This document shows positions 1-11,214 of a stretch of 64,000 bases of DNA, in pieces (position 1 is the first letter of the stretch; each line of letters starts with the position of its first letter). The translations under genes and the position numbers were made by a program. Below the pieces are notes generated by a model. That model saw nothing but the letters and a program-made list of their open reading frames with translations, ran no database searches and was not told where the DNA came from. The stretch is from Cenococcum geophilum 1.58. Lineage: Eukaryota; Ascomycota; Dothideomycetes; Gloniales; Gloniaceae. The stretch lies in NCBI GenBank assembly GCA_001692895.1, contig KV748181.1, positions 1,178,001 to 1,242,000 of the forward strand, read 5' to 3'.

Positions 1-3000
1 TTAATAATAAATCTGACGAAATTGGTCTTCCTAGTAAAGAATTCGCATTTCTTAATTACTACTGGCATTTGTTTTTCTTATAGTCTCTTTAAGACCCATT
101 TAATGTGTTCTCCATGCTCTTCCTTATTTATTAAGTAGATAATAATATCGTTGAGGTATACCATAATAAATTCATTCAAATATTCTCCTAATATATTGTT
201 AATACGTTTCTATAACGTTACTGGTACATTTATAAGCCCGAATTGCATAACTAATGGTTTATATAGTCCTTCCTTCGACCTAAAGGCTGCCTTCTATTTA
301 TCGCCTTCCTTAATCCTAATCTAATAGTACGCCCATCTTAGATCTATCTTTATAAAGATTTGCGTATTGCCTATCCTATCTTAGATTTCGCTAATTAAGG
401 GTAAAGGATACCTATCCTTCCTAGTAATGCTGTTTAACTATCTATAGTTAATATACAGCCTTAGTTTACCATTCTTTTTTGGTACGAATAGTACTGGATA
501 ACCCGCTGATGACTATAATGGTCTAATATATCCCTTTCGTAAGTTCTCTTAGATAAACTCTTTTAATGCTCTGCCTTCTTCTTTAGTAAGCTTATAGATT
601 AGAAAGAACCTTAGACTTATTTCTGGTTCTAATTCTATTTTATAATCCCACGCTATATACTCTAATAGCTTTTTACTCTTAGGTGACTATAGTTTCTTGC
701 TATATTTGTAGTATTTTCTTAATATATAGCTTAGCCCCTTTTCCGTTTCTTTGTAGGTCGCTCCTACTTAATACTATACCAACTTAGTTTGTTATTACAT
801 CTTGCGGCGTTAAGTATCTCTAATATCGACCTAACCTATAACCCAATCGATCTTTGGATTATATTCCTGTAACTAAGGCATTCCTAATACTGCCTTATTA
901 TTCCCTAATAGTAATATGTCGAAAGACATCTCGATTTATTTTCCTTTAATGGTTAGCTAAATAGGTCCTATTTTGAGATTAATAATGCCTCCTCTATAGG
1001 CTATTAGATATCCTAAAATTATCACTAATAGGTAAAGACATTCCTTCTGTCTGTGTGGTAACCCCATTCTTTTAACTGTTACTAGTAAGATGTGGTTTCT
1101 TATCGCTCCACTATCTATTAATGCCTTAAACTGTTAATCTTGCTATTTAACTCGTAAATTTAGGTATTGTCCTTAAATTCCTTTAAGGGTCTAAGGCTTT
1201 ATCACTGGCTCCCTCTAGTCCTATAGGCCTCTACTTTTCCTAACTACTAGCTGCTAGATCCTATCTATACTTAGTTTAACTTAGGCCAATACTTAGTTTA
1301 TTTTTTATCTTCGATATGCTATAAATAGGTATTCTCTGGATATTTTTACCATTATTATCTATCTAGGTATTCTTCTGTAAGGAATCTTCCTAGTTAAAGT
1401 ATTAAGTCCCCTTATTCTTAAACTTCTACTAGGTGCTAACCATACATATACTTAGCGTTTTAATATTTCGCCTTATCTGTTATCTAATATATCCTTATTA
1501 GATACTTCCGATTCTTATCCTTTAGTGCTTTATATATATTACACGCATTATCCACGTATGCTATTTACGATAGTATATAGTGTGCTTAATGTCTTAGGTT
1601 AACTCTCGGCTCGTCTTCGTTCTGGAGTTTAAACCTTTCTTATATTAATTTAAGCGTTGCGACTTTATTCGCGGGTACTAAGATTTGTCTTTTGCTTTTT
1701 TAGTCCTCTAATTACTCTTCTAGATCCTTTAATGTTATAATTAAGGCCCCCTTAATATGAGTTATAGCCTTCTCTATAATTAGGTGGTCTTAGATAACTT
1801 TTTCGTCTAACTATATATAGAAATCTTCCTACTCGTCATTATATCGTTGCCTATACCACTTTTGGTACAGCTGCTTAAGTGTATACGGCTTATCCGTAAG
1901 GAAATATCTCTTTATTACTGCGTTATAATAGCCTTTAGTATATTATTCCTTAAATCTAGTAGGAATCCCTAGATCCTCTTCTTGTTCCAGTTTAGTAAGC
2001 CACTTAGCTCTTAGTATGCCTGCTCTAGGCCTATTAGTAATCCTTTATACTAGCGCTCTGTCCCTTATACGTCCTAATATGCTAGATCTCTTATCTAGTT
2101 TCTGTTCTTACTATAAGGTAATTCTTGCCCTAAATTCCTCTATAGTTTCTTTTACGTTACGTCTTATAAGTAGATCCTTAAAGTCTCCGTACTTCTTAAT
2201 CTTAGTATTATCTTTTTAATCTTTAGGCCAAACACTATATTCCCCTAGTAAGTCTTCTAGGTCTATATATCTATCTCCCAGTCTAATTACTATTTGCGCT
2301 ATAGATTCCCTAATCTATAAGGAAGCTCCTTACTTCTTACTTATAGGTGTTTTGATTTATACTCCAAATTCTTAACCCCTTAGATTCTTTAATCCTAAGC
2401 TTGCTTCTAACTTAAGCTTAGCTTTAGCCTTAGTCTAACTAGGCTTAACTAGTGTCCTTGTCTTATTTTAAGAGTCCTAGATCTTACTTATCTCTTCTTA
2501 AGAGTCTTATACCGTTAGGAATTCTTATCCCAAGCTTATTTATATATCTTTAAACTAAGCTACTGCTCTACTCTATCGGTTTCTGTCTATTATAGGTCTT
2601 TAAGCTTACCTTATCTTATTTTAAGAATCTTAGTCGTCTTTTATCTTATTATAAGAATCTTAAGCCTTTGGCCTTTTGCCTTTATTAAGTAGTAAGCTAG
2701 CACTAGCAGTTGTCTGCTTGCTTAATCATCCCTAGATATTACTCCTTCCGTCTTATAAAGCGATAAACGCCGTATCTAACGGTGTTATAATACCCGTTAC
2801 TAAACCTTACTCTATGGCGGTCTCAGTCTCTACTTCTATTGCGTTATTAAGGTTTAGATACACCCAGTTAGTTCCTTTACTATCCTTATTATTATTAATT
2901 AATAAGTACTCTAACTCTATTATTATTGTTACTAATTATTATCCGCATATTACTGTAATATCTTAATCTAGCTCGTAGAGTTAATCTTATTTTTTATCTA

Positions 3001-4315
3001 ACTCTTTAGTTCCTTGGAGTCCTTTTAACTCTAGCTTTTATAGCTAATAGCTTGCGCTGTACTTAGCGTCTTTATAAATTTAGTATGCGTTATTATAATA
3101 AAACGCAAAACTTTTAATTAAACATTCTTTTGTTCCTTATAGTACACTATTATTCCTTTATATATGTATATTATATACTATTAGTCTAGTTCCCTTTATT
3201 ATATAGTAACTCTAACCATCTTTAAAATCCCTCGCGAAGTAACCCTATTTTCTATAATTTATACAAGCTCCGTCTCTAAACTACTAACTTTGTTATAGAG
3301 TTCGCCTAAACGTCTTCTGCTATTAAGATCCCTAGTTTAGCCTCTACTCCCTAGTCCTATAATTACTAGATCCTTAACCTCTAGATTTCTATAGTTTCTT
3401 ACTCCATCTCTTATAGGCTTCTTTAGTACTACTTAGGTCTATTAGCTCTACGCCATACCATAGTTTTTAACTTAGCTTTGGTTATTATATACTCTACGTC
3501 TTATATAACTGTGGAACTCTATCCTAGCCTCTCTTAGCCTGTTCCCTTTGGAAGATCCTATTATTAATCTTAATTGCTTAATCTATTAACTCCCTTAGGG
3601 TATCTATATCTTCTATTAAAATAATTACGTCTTAGACTTTAGCCTTAAGTCCTTATTTATACTGTGCTATAAGCGCCTTATTATTCTATTTAACCTATAT
3701 TGCAAGTATTTAAAACTATATTATATACTTAATTACTAAAGTTCGCTATATTAGGTCCTAAAGCTTTCTCTTTACTATAGTTGTTGCTTCTGGGTCTCTA
3801 AATATCTGTATTAATTATTCCGCGAATCCTACCCAGCTAAAAAATATAAATTATACTTCTTAATTTGCAGTAGTTATTCCGTTAGTCTATATTTCTATTA
3901 AGTAGGGTTTAAACCATTTAAGTGCCTAACCTATTAGGAATAGTCCTATATAGGCTATCTAGTCCATTATTATGGCTAACTTAGCCCCTTCTTACATGAC
4001 TTTAAAATGTATTTACGTTAGAAATCCTTTAAGCTTTAATCTTTCTTCTAAAAATCGTTTAATTAATAGTAACTTAACCTTTACTACTCCAATTCCATTA
4101 AGTTTATTTTTAAGTACTATATTATTTTCTATTAATTAATCTACTATTTCTTATAATTGTCCTACCATTATAGGTTGTTGCGAGTTAGTGTCCGCTATAC
4201 TAGTGTTACCCCCTAACCTTAAAGTAGTTGCCGCCGTTAATAGCGTTATGGTGGCTGCTTTTGGTAGTATATTGTTTAACTTTCTATATTTAATACTATA
4301 ACTAGGTAGTAATTG
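1..4315 (-). pseudogene. Ty3/gypsy retrotransposon gag-pol relic, copy 1 (partial)
   Basis: Internal region of an LTR retrotransposon, read right to left: gag, protease, reverse transcriptase; RNase H and integrase lie beyond the left edge. Visible on the minus strand are a CCHC zinc knuckle relic at about 3224-3269 (CINYRK*GYFARDF, with a Cys and the His mutated), the retropepsin motif ALIDSGAIRNH around 1090-1125, and the RT catalytic motif VYLNDIIIY around 140-165. The expected YLDD reads YLND, a Gly/Asp-type G-to-A change expected of RIP. Many in-frame stops. A second copy starts near 57.4 kb; position 1 here matches about 61711 there, and position 2330 matches the window end. Short plus-strand ORFs over this region are antisense shadows. 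Family assignment is firm; exact gene ends are not. Confidence 0.9.
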
Positions 4316-5059
4316 TGTAACGGAACCTTATAGTAGGGACTACAATAGGTTCTGTTAATGGGCTAGGTATATAGAAAATATAAAGATAGTAGTTAACAAC
4401 GTAATAATAACTGGTAGAGTGGTTGCCTAATAGATTAACTCTAATTATATTCTGAGAATTACTATAAGAAAGGAACTATCTAGGTAGGGACTAAGGGTCC
4501 TTAAATACACAACCGTACTCCTAAGAAATCCTTCTTGTACGTAATATACGTCTTATCTATATTAAACGTGACGTTCCTTATATTTAACCAGGGCTCCCAA
4601 CGATAACGTTATTTATAAGCTTATCGCGATAATATTAATAATAATAAGCGATATAAATATAATATTTGCTTGTGAATATTTATAAGCTTATAAATATATA
4701 TAGATATTTTAAAGCTTTAGTAGCAGTGTAAAAGAGTGGCTTATAGTAAAGGATTCGCTAAGAACTATAGATACTCCGCGCGTTCTAATATATATCTATA
4801 CATAGGTATATAGGGTGGGTGGTAATTTAGAAGAATTCTAAGTAATTTAATACTTTGCTAAGACTGGTTGTATAGCTTACATAAGATACTAATTATCGCG
4901 ATANTATCGCGATAATGAATATCTTAGGGCTCTTAATGATATGAATACGATAAGTGGTATGAATATACATTCATTCATCATTGGGAGCCCTGTATTTAAC
5001 GCAGATAATACGTCCAACTATTATGTGACTCGCTTATTATTCTTCGTTATATAGTTCCA
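4316..5059 (-). mobile_element. Gypsy LTR, interrupted by a hAT-type MITE
   Basis: Begins TGTAACGGAACC and ends GTTCCA, so it has the TG...CA form. The same sequence starts at 57389 in the second gypsy copy, and similarity resumes beyond the insert (for example the block ending at the LTR edge, 5010-5059). Without the 404-bp MITE and its duplicated 8 bp the LTR is about 332 bp. It is the 5' LTR of the minus-strand copy to its left. Internal gypsy sequence continues on its right side too, so it lies between two internal regions. Confidence 0.85.
4589..4992. mobile_element. Non-autonomous hAT-type MITE
   Basis: A 404-bp insert with perfect 12-bp terminal inverted repeats (CAGGGCTCCCAA at 4589-4600, TTGGGAGCCCTG at 4981-4992). 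It is flanked by a perfect 8-bp target duplication TATTTAAC (4581-4588 and 4993-5000). An 8-bp duplication and ends starting CAGGG are typical of the hAT superfamily. It has no coding capacity; the interior is AT-rich with palindromic TATCGCGATA tracts. One base (4904) is undetermined. Insertion into the gypsy LTR shows it is younger than that LTR. Confidence 0.9.
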
Positions 5060-5215
5060 TGGGTTCTATCCTAGTCCGTGCCTATATTAACCAACTAGCT
5101 TCTTCCGACTCTTCTCCAAGTAGTCGCAACATTGTACTTAAAGCGTCCGTAATATCCTCTAACTCTTCTCCAAGTAGTCGTAACATCGTACTTAAAGCGT
5201 CCGTAACACTAAAAG
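5060..5215 (-). pseudogene. 3' pol end of a further gypsy copy, truncated
   Basis: This stretch begins immediately right of the LTR and matches the sequence following the LTR of the second gypsy copy (58751 to about 58850), that is, the terminal end of pol. It carries a local duplication of about 55 bp (two copies of a block containing AAGTAGTCG, 5104-5205). It is cut off where the copia LTR begins. It implies a tandem arrangement, internal-LTR-internal, later broken by the copia insertion. Confidence 0.65.
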
Positions 5216-5620
5216 TGTCTAAACGAGTTCGAACAGGAATTTGTGGTTGCAATTACGTAAGCTAAGCGAGCTTAGGAAACTCCTTAAATTCTACCTCTTT
5301 ATATACGATTAGAAGAACAAGTTACCATCTAAAAGAGCATACAATACTACATGTATTTCGTGCCCCTGGATATGACTTACCTATATTATTAAGTTAATAC
5401 TATTGGTTACACAAGGGGATATCACGTAGCTACGGTTCGTAGATAGTATAATGATTATTCTTCTTGTTTAATTCTTGAAGAAAGGGGTGAGGAACTTAAG
5501 GTTCCTCATCACGCTAGTGCCGCGGCGGCACGTGACGGCAACTTGCCGCACGTAATGGCAACTTGCCACACGTAGTGGCAATATGCCTTATATAGTGACT
5601 ACTTGCCTTTATTCCTAACA
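5216..5620 (+). mobile_element. Putative 5' LTR of a Ty1/copia element
   Basis: About 405 bp, TGTCTAAACG... to ...ATTCCTAACA, lying directly before copia coding relics and after truncated gypsy sequence. It contains palindromes (GAGGAACTTAAGGTTCCTC) and three 20-bp repeats. Ends were chosen from the TG/CA rule and position only; no second copy of this LTR is in the window, so the call is an inference. Confidence 0.55.
5529..5588. repeat. 20-bp tandem repeat, 3 copies
   Basis: Three copies of a unit like CACGTGACGGCAACTTGCCG sit inside the putative copia LTR. They differ mainly by C/T and G/A changes. The pocket is unusually GC-rich for this region. Confidence 0.8.
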
Positions 5621-6131
5621 GATACAAATAAAAAGAAAATAGAAGAAAAAAACTTATCTATACCTTAGGTTAAATGTATAGTTAATTAGATTTAGAAAAA
5701 AGAATTAGAAGTAAAGAAGAATAATTAAAAGAATATATAATCTATAATTAATTTTAATTCTAAATCCCTAGCGTTTATAACACCGACTTAATATACTACC
5801 GTGTTTAGTACTAGTTAAATTTTATTTAAACTCTAGAATACCTAATACTTAACCCTAGCGTAGATATATACGTCTACAATAATAAAGAAAACTTTATATT
5901 CTTCTACCTAGTAGTAAAAGATAACTACCTAATTGCTAGCGGAAATAAATAAAAAAACTTACGGAATAGTAACTATAACTATTAATACACCTACTAGGAA
6001 GTTAAAAATGAAGCTATTCTATATAGCACTAGTATCTACCTTTTTTATAAATATTGTAGCACTATTAAGAGCTACTAATAACGATATCCATTTTAACTTA
6101 GGACGAAACTTGCTATACTAGGGGGCTACTA

Positions 6132-6330
6132 CGTTAGGAAAAAATTTAGCAGCATTTCGTAGCATTTAAAACAGACTATACGCATTAAGTAGCATCTAGG
6201 CAGCTATATATATATATTATATATATAGCTGCCTAGATGCTACTTAATGCGTATAGTCTGTTTTAAATACTACGAAATGCTGCTAAATGCTGAAAATGCT
6301 AGCTAAATGCTGCTAAATTTTTTCCTAACG
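6132..6330. mobile_element. Fold-back MITE, TA target duplication
   Basis: A 199-bp near-perfect palindrome: the left arm CGTTAGGAAAAAATTTAGCA... is mirrored by ...TGCTAAATTTTTTCCTAACG, with the centre in a TATATA tract near 6210. It is flanked by TA on both sides (6130-6131, 6331-6332). The right arm carries about 20 extra bases. A TA duplication fits the Tc1/mariner group, but no transposase is present to confirm the superfamily. The same termini bound the 8641-10473 insert. Confidence 0.85.
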
Positions 6331-8011
6331 TAGGTACTAGTGTATAGAAAGCCTATAAATATCCTAGGTTTAATAACTTAATCAACCTCCTTAATAAGAA
6401 AATTCTAGCTAAGCTAAATGGCCCGTAAACTAGTCAGCTATAGCTAAAAAAAAATAATATAAAATTCTCGGCTATGTAGGACCTAATACTATTAAGCAGC
6501 TTCCTAAGCACATTAATAGCGCAAAGCTATTTAAATTAACTACCAAATAAGCACCGCTTAAAATCGCATATAAAGTTTACTTAATAGTAAAGCATATATA
6601 GCAGATCTTTTAAAGACGAGAATATAAATATATAGTCACTTAACTATTCAAATAGCTAGTATTTAATATTATTAACCTTAGAGAACCTAGATATAACAGC
6701 GATAGATATATTATATACTTTTATTACACGCGTTTTAAATTTAACTTTATATTTACCGCCAAGAATAAAAATAAAGCTACTATCCTACCTACTATCTAAA
6801 AGACCTACCGTTTAATTAAAATACGATTTTACTAATATATAATTTTCTTCTAAAGTGATAATAAATATATATTTAGATAAATAGGGGATACTCTATAGAT
6901 ATAGTGTATAGACAAAGGGATTACTTTTAAATGTTAAGCACTGTATACTAAAAAACAAAACAATAAAGTAGAGCAATTTAGACAAACCCTTATAGAACAA
7001 TTAAGAGCTATGCAACTAGAAGTATTATTACCCCTATTTTTAGGACTAAAAGCGTTCCTTACTACTAAATACACCCTTAATTAAACACTAAATAAAACTA
7101 ATATCTACCATATTTGGATTCTAAATCTCCGCAACGTTATTTAAACTAAAGATTTTAGATTTAATAAGAACTTATTCTACGACCTTAAAGGATAGAATAT
7201 TAATTATCTACTAAGAGACGTATTAGAAGACACTGTCCAGGCAATTAATCTACTAGAACCTCTCTATAAAGATAAATCCAAGGATAAGTCTATTCTATAT
7301 ATAAATTAAATAACTACCTCTAAATTAAATAATTTAGTAGAGCTTTCTATAAAGGATATTAAACAGTTACCAACTCTTAGTAGAATGGTATCGTTAGATT
7401 TACTAGAACTAAATACCTTACTATAAGGACTTTAAGACAATATTTTAGATATAATTAAAGTAATTCCTACCTAACTAAGTAGTTTACTAGAACCGTCTAA
7501 TTAAGTATTAAATACTAATCTATAAGCTAACAAGGTCTTAGCTAAACCTTTTACCGATCTTATTTTACTAGCAAGATCTAAACGAATTTAATATTAAGTG
7601 TATGCAATAGCACTAGCCAATTTATCTACACTATTTGGTTACTACACTAAATTCGCTATAAGACTAATAAAGAATAACTAAATTGGATCCTTATCCCTAC
7701 ATTATAACAATCTTCCTCCTAAACTAAAGAATCTTAAAAAACTAAGAAAGTATCCTTTAACTACTAGCTTTTAAAAGGCCATAGAAAAAGAATATAATGA
7801 CTTAAAACGCTAAGAAATATTTAAGACTATACTAAAAGAAGAAGCATTTAATAATAAATCCTTTTACTAAAATAAGTTTTTAAATATAAGCTTAATAGTA
7901 ACGGTTACCTATAAAAGCTAAAGGCTTAACTATGCATCTACGGAGACTTGTAGATTACTAAAGCAGAGACCTATACAGTAACCCCAGTTGCTTAAATATT
8001 CCGTACCCTTA

Positions 8012-8418
8012 ATGTAATCCACCTCCAAGCTAGCCACCCCAAAAACCACCAAAAATCAGAAAATCTGTGCCTTAATATCTTAACAATAGCTTAATAATAA
8101 AATCTAAAATTTTATAATTAGCCTTTTATACCTACTTTAAGACTCCTATTAAAGTTTTAGAGTAATAAACCTAGCCGTTATTAAGATATTGAGTTTTAGC
8201 CCCTAATTTTGAGCCAAATTTCTATATTTCTAGAAGTACTTAATAAATTACTTTTAAAGTTAAATAAGAGTCTTAAAGTAGGTATAAAAAGCTAATTATA
8301 AAAATTTAGAATTTACTATTAAGCTATTGTTAAGATATTAAGGCACTGATTTTCTGATTTTTGGTGGGTTTTAGAGTGGCTAGCTTAGGGGTATGGCCAG
8401 CTTAGGGGTAGATTACGT
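8012..8418. mobile_element. Second-type fold-back MITE
   Basis: A 407-bp inverted-repeat element. The left arm begins ATGTAATCCACC and continues through AAGCTAGCCACCCC and ACCACCAAAAATCAGAAAAT; the right arm is its mirror, ending GGTAGATTACGT. TA flanks both ends (8010-8011 and 8419-8420). The right arm holds a short duplicated block (GCTTAGGGGTA twice). Its termini differ from the CGTTAGG family. It interrupts the copia reverse transcriptase. Confidence 0.8.
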
Positions 8419-8640
8419 TATAGCTATAGCAGCCGTATTTAACCCGGAAATTTAATAGTATAACGCTGTAAACGCATTTATAAACGCTAAGCTTAGTAAA
8501 CTAGTCTAATGCTACTACCTAGAAAGATTTAATTAAAATGGATATATCCTAAAGCTACTTATAGCGCTATATAGATTAAAAATCTTACTAGTATACTAGC
8601 TAAGTTTGGATTAAAAATAGTCCTAGGCACTAACTGCTTA

Positions 8641-8975
8641 CGTTAGGAAAAAATTTACCAGCATCTGATTTTACTTTTCTGCCATTTTAGCATTTTTAGC
8701 ATTTTTAGCATTTTCTAGCATTTAGCAGCTAAATGCGGCATTTATTACTAAGTACTAGAATTTAGCCGCCAAATGCCGCATTTATAATTAAGTATTAGCA
8801 TTTAGCTGCATTTGTAATTAAGTATTAGCATTTAGCTGCATTTATTACTAAGTACTAGCATTTAGCCGCCAAATGCTGCATTTATAATTAAGTATTAGCA
8901 TTTAGCTGCTAAATGCTAGAAAATGCTAAAATGGCAGAAAAGTAAAATTAGATGCTAGTAAATTTTTTCCTAATA
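8641..8975. mobile_element. Possible stand-alone fold-back MITE inside the larger insert
   Basis: The left 60 bases (through CTGATTTTACTTTTCTGCCA and AGCATTTT repeats) are mirrored by 8905-8975 (AAAATGGCAGAAAAGTAAAA...TTTTTTCCTAATA). The centre holds 30-36-bp repeats containing AAGTATTAGCATTTAGC. The right end would have CG of the terminus changed to TA. Confidence 0.6.
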
Positions 8976-8984
8976 TAGAGGCTC

Positions 8985-9445
8985 CGCATAAAGTTCTACA
9001 CAAAGTTTAAAGTTCTGCACGAAGTTCTGCACGAAGTTCCGCACGAAGCTCTGCGCGAAGCTCTACACGAAGCTCTGCGCGAAGCTCTACACGAAGCTCT
9101 GCGCGAAGCTCTACACGAAGCTCTGCGCGAAGCTCTACACGAAGCTCTGCACGAAGTTCTACACGAAGCTCTACACGAAGCTCTACACGAAGTTCTACAC
9201 GAAGCTCTACACGAAGTTCTACACGAAGCTCTACACGAAGTTCTACACGAAGCTCTGCACGAAGCTCTACGCGAAGCTCTGCACGAAGCTCTACACAAAG
9301 CTCTTATACAAAGCTCTGCACGAGGCTCTACACAAGGCTCTACATAAAGCTCTGCGTACAGAGGCTCTGCACAAGGCTCTGCGCGAAGCTCTGCGTACGG
9401 AGGCTCTACACGAAGCTCTGCGTACGGAGGCTCTACACGAAGCTC
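8985..9445. repeat. 12-bp minisatellite
   Basis: More than 25 near-identical copies of GAAGCTCTACAC / GAAGCTCTGCGC. The array is regular to about 9300, then less regular with GTACGGAGGCTC variants to about 9445. Because 12 is a multiple of 3 it stays open on the minus strand as an Arg-Ala-Ser-Cys repeat; that is a by-product of the array and not a gene. Confidence 0.92.
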
Positions 9446-9589
9446 CGCATCGGGTCCCCGCTATATTCCCGATAGCCTCTACACGTGCCTCTGCCAAGTA
9501 TACCCCCTATATACACCTAGGTAGCCACCTCATTTTTTACCCTTCCTTCCTTACATCCTCCCTACCTAGGGGGACACCAGAACGACAGC

Positions 9590-9890
9590 CAGCAGACGAC
9601 CGTCGCCAGAGCTGGACGACCGTTGCCGGAGCCGGACGACCATCGCTAGAGCTAGATGACCGTCGCCAGAGCCGCACGACCGTCGTCAGAGCTAGACGAC
9701 CATCGCCAGAGCTAGACGACCGTCGCCGGAGCCAGATGACCGTCGCTAGAGCCAGACGATCGTCGCCAGAGCTGGATGACTGTCGCTAGAGCTGGACGAC
9801 CGTCGTCAGAGCACGACCGTCGCCGGAGCCATATGACCGTCGCCAGAGCTAGACGACCGTCGCTAGAGCCAGACAACCGTTCAAACAACC
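9590..9890. repeat. 20-bp GC-rich minisatellite
   Basis: About 15 copies of a unit like AGACGACCGTCGCCAGAGCT, with two units slightly shortened near 9810-9850. The unit contains the palindrome CGACCGTCG-like core. CpG-rich and barely touched by RIP. Confidence 0.92.
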
Positions 9891-9934
9891 AGCCAGCGAA
9901 CACTATAAACGATTCAATCGATCGATTGAATCAA

Positions 9935-10032
9935 GGTAACATAGACGGGTAGGCATAGATAGGTAGGCATAGACAGGTAGGTATAGACAGACAGATAGAC
10001 AGATAGACGGGCGGACGGGTAGGCAGGCAGGT

Positions 10033-10075
<43 letters not shown>

Positions 10076-10102
10076 TAGGTAGGTCGGTAGGTAGGTAGGT
10101 AG
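9935..10102. repeat. GGTAGGCA / GGCA simple repeat
   Basis: A run of GGTAGGCATAGACA variants passing into pure GGCA repeats (about 10018-10078) and then GGTA repeats to about 10102. Confidence 0.9.
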
Positions 10103-10292
10103 AAGAGAACCGTCGCTATATTATATTAAATTATCTGAAGTAGTGTGATTTATTTTACACCAACTGCGTAGGAAGAGTAATACTTATTTATTACTTAAAG
10201 TAAGCAAAATATTTAAAATGCGCGAGAAGGGCATTATATATTAATTGCGCATTAAGTACAAAATGCGTAATTAGCTGCACTTCATTATTAAA

Positions 10293-10370
10293 TACAGCAG
10301 TATGCCGCACTGCATTGTTAAATGCAGCAGTATGCCGCACTGTATTGTTGAATGCAGTAGTATGCCGCAC
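10293..10370. repeat. 30-bp tandem repeat, about 2.5 copies
   Basis: Units contain ATGCCGCACTGCATTGTT followed by AAATGCAGCAGT. They lie inside the 1.8-kb insert just before its right terminus. Confidence 0.8.
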
Positions 10371-10860
10371 CTTAGTCAATACCATACGCTACACGTTGTA
10401 GTGCGCGGAATGCGCATTTGGCCGCCAAATGCTGCCAAATGCTGCAAAAATGCTGGTAAATTTTTTCCTAACGTATTTATTAATAGACAACTTATTATCT
10501 TTTTCTACGTAAATAATATTGCCGTTCTATTTGCTAAAAAGGACCTTTTAAAACTAGAAGAATTTAAAGCTAAACTTTTATGCTAATATAAAATCCGTAT
10601 ATTAGGAGACCTATAGTGGTTCTTAGAAATTCAAATTAAAGGAGATTAATTAAGTTAAAAGATCTAGCTTTACTAAGATTCCTATATTAAAAAAATAGCC
10701 AATCGATTTAATATTTAACTAAGAAGATTTTCTAAGTTATTACCTTTTACTAAAGAACTAATTCCGTCTAACTAGTAGATAAACCCTTAAAGAATACTAG
10801 CCTACTAATAACGGGTTAATTTACTTATATACTTTGCCGCATCGGGAAAATATTCGCAGG

Positions 10861-11214
10861 CTGAGATTTAAGTAGAGTTTGTTAAGCGAGTTTCGCGTAA
10901 TTAATATGCTATTAACCAACTTAATATATTTAAAAGTTAAATAACACGCAGTTAACCAACTTAATAACTTTAAAAGTCAACTGCACATTCCTTGATATGT
11001 AATTAACGTAATATAATATATTATTTTAAAGTTGTATACCAATTGCGTAAATTAATTTTTATTATTTTCTTAGCCTATAGTATGCTAGCTTATAACACAT
11101 TTAACTATTATAAAATAATTTTATATAATCTTATATAATCTTATATAGTCTTATATAGTCTTATATAGTCTTATTACTATATTATATATTATAGGTTCTA
11201 TGCTAGCTTAGCTG
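10861..11214. other. Non-coding spacer with short repeats
   Basis: No gene is recognisable. It contains two copies of a 46-bp block with TTAACCAACTTAATA (10909-11000) and a run of CTTATATAGT repeats (11125-11170). It lies between the copia relic and the end of the KDZ transposase, so the missing terminus of the KDZ element may be here. Confidence 0.5.

Larger units (their letters stand above)
8641..10473. mobile_element. 1.8-kb TA-flanked insert filled with minisatellites
   Basis: Bounded by CGTTAGGAAAAAATTTACCA at the left and TGGTAAATTTTTTCCTAACG at the right, with TA on both sides (8639-8640 and 10474-10475). The copia RT reads on across it. It holds no gene: the interior is a chain of tandem repeats (8690-8930, 8985-9440, 9590-9890, 9935-10102, 10293-10370). 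A degenerate inner copy of the right terminus (AAATTTTTTCCTAATA, ending 8975, followed by TA) means 8641-8975 could be a stand-alone MITE with further sequence captured or nested beside it. Large parts show little RIP and relatively high GC. Confidence 0.75.
5640..10860 (+). pseudogene. Ty1/copia gag-pol relic, split by three inserts
   Basis: Motifs run in copia order. A protease-like segment lies at about 5835-6120 (WILNPSVDIYV, then an open stretch with GIVTITINTPTRK and FFINIVALLRA). The integrase end lies near 6940-7060 (YTKKQNNKVEQF with the catalytic Glu, then TLIEQLRAMQLE). IYHIWILNLRNVI and NLFYDLKG follow at 7105-7190. Reverse transcriptase begins near 7740 (AIEKEYNDLKR), continues at 8419-8640 (YNAVNAFINAKL, expected Asp mutated to Asn), and resumes at 10474 with FFYVNNIAVLF (expected YVDDI, Asp to Asn) and WFLEIQI. 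Inserts at 6132-6330, 8012-8418 and 8641-10473 interrupt it. Stops fall at Gln/Trp positions. The RNase H end and 3' LTR are not recognisable; it seems truncated near 10860. Confidence 0.88.

Noticed and set aside
2016-2219. Short plus-strand frames here and at 63612-63893
   Set aside because: They are antisense to matching parts of the two gypsy copies and are open only because of base composition.
8996-9497. Arg-Ala-Ser-Cys repeat frames on the minus strand
   Set aside because: They are read-through of the 12-bp minisatellite, whose unit is a multiple of three; no start context, domain or conservation argues for a protein.
9590-9890. CRISPR-like array
   Set aside because: Units are contiguous 20-mers without unique spacers, and the sequence is eukaryotic.
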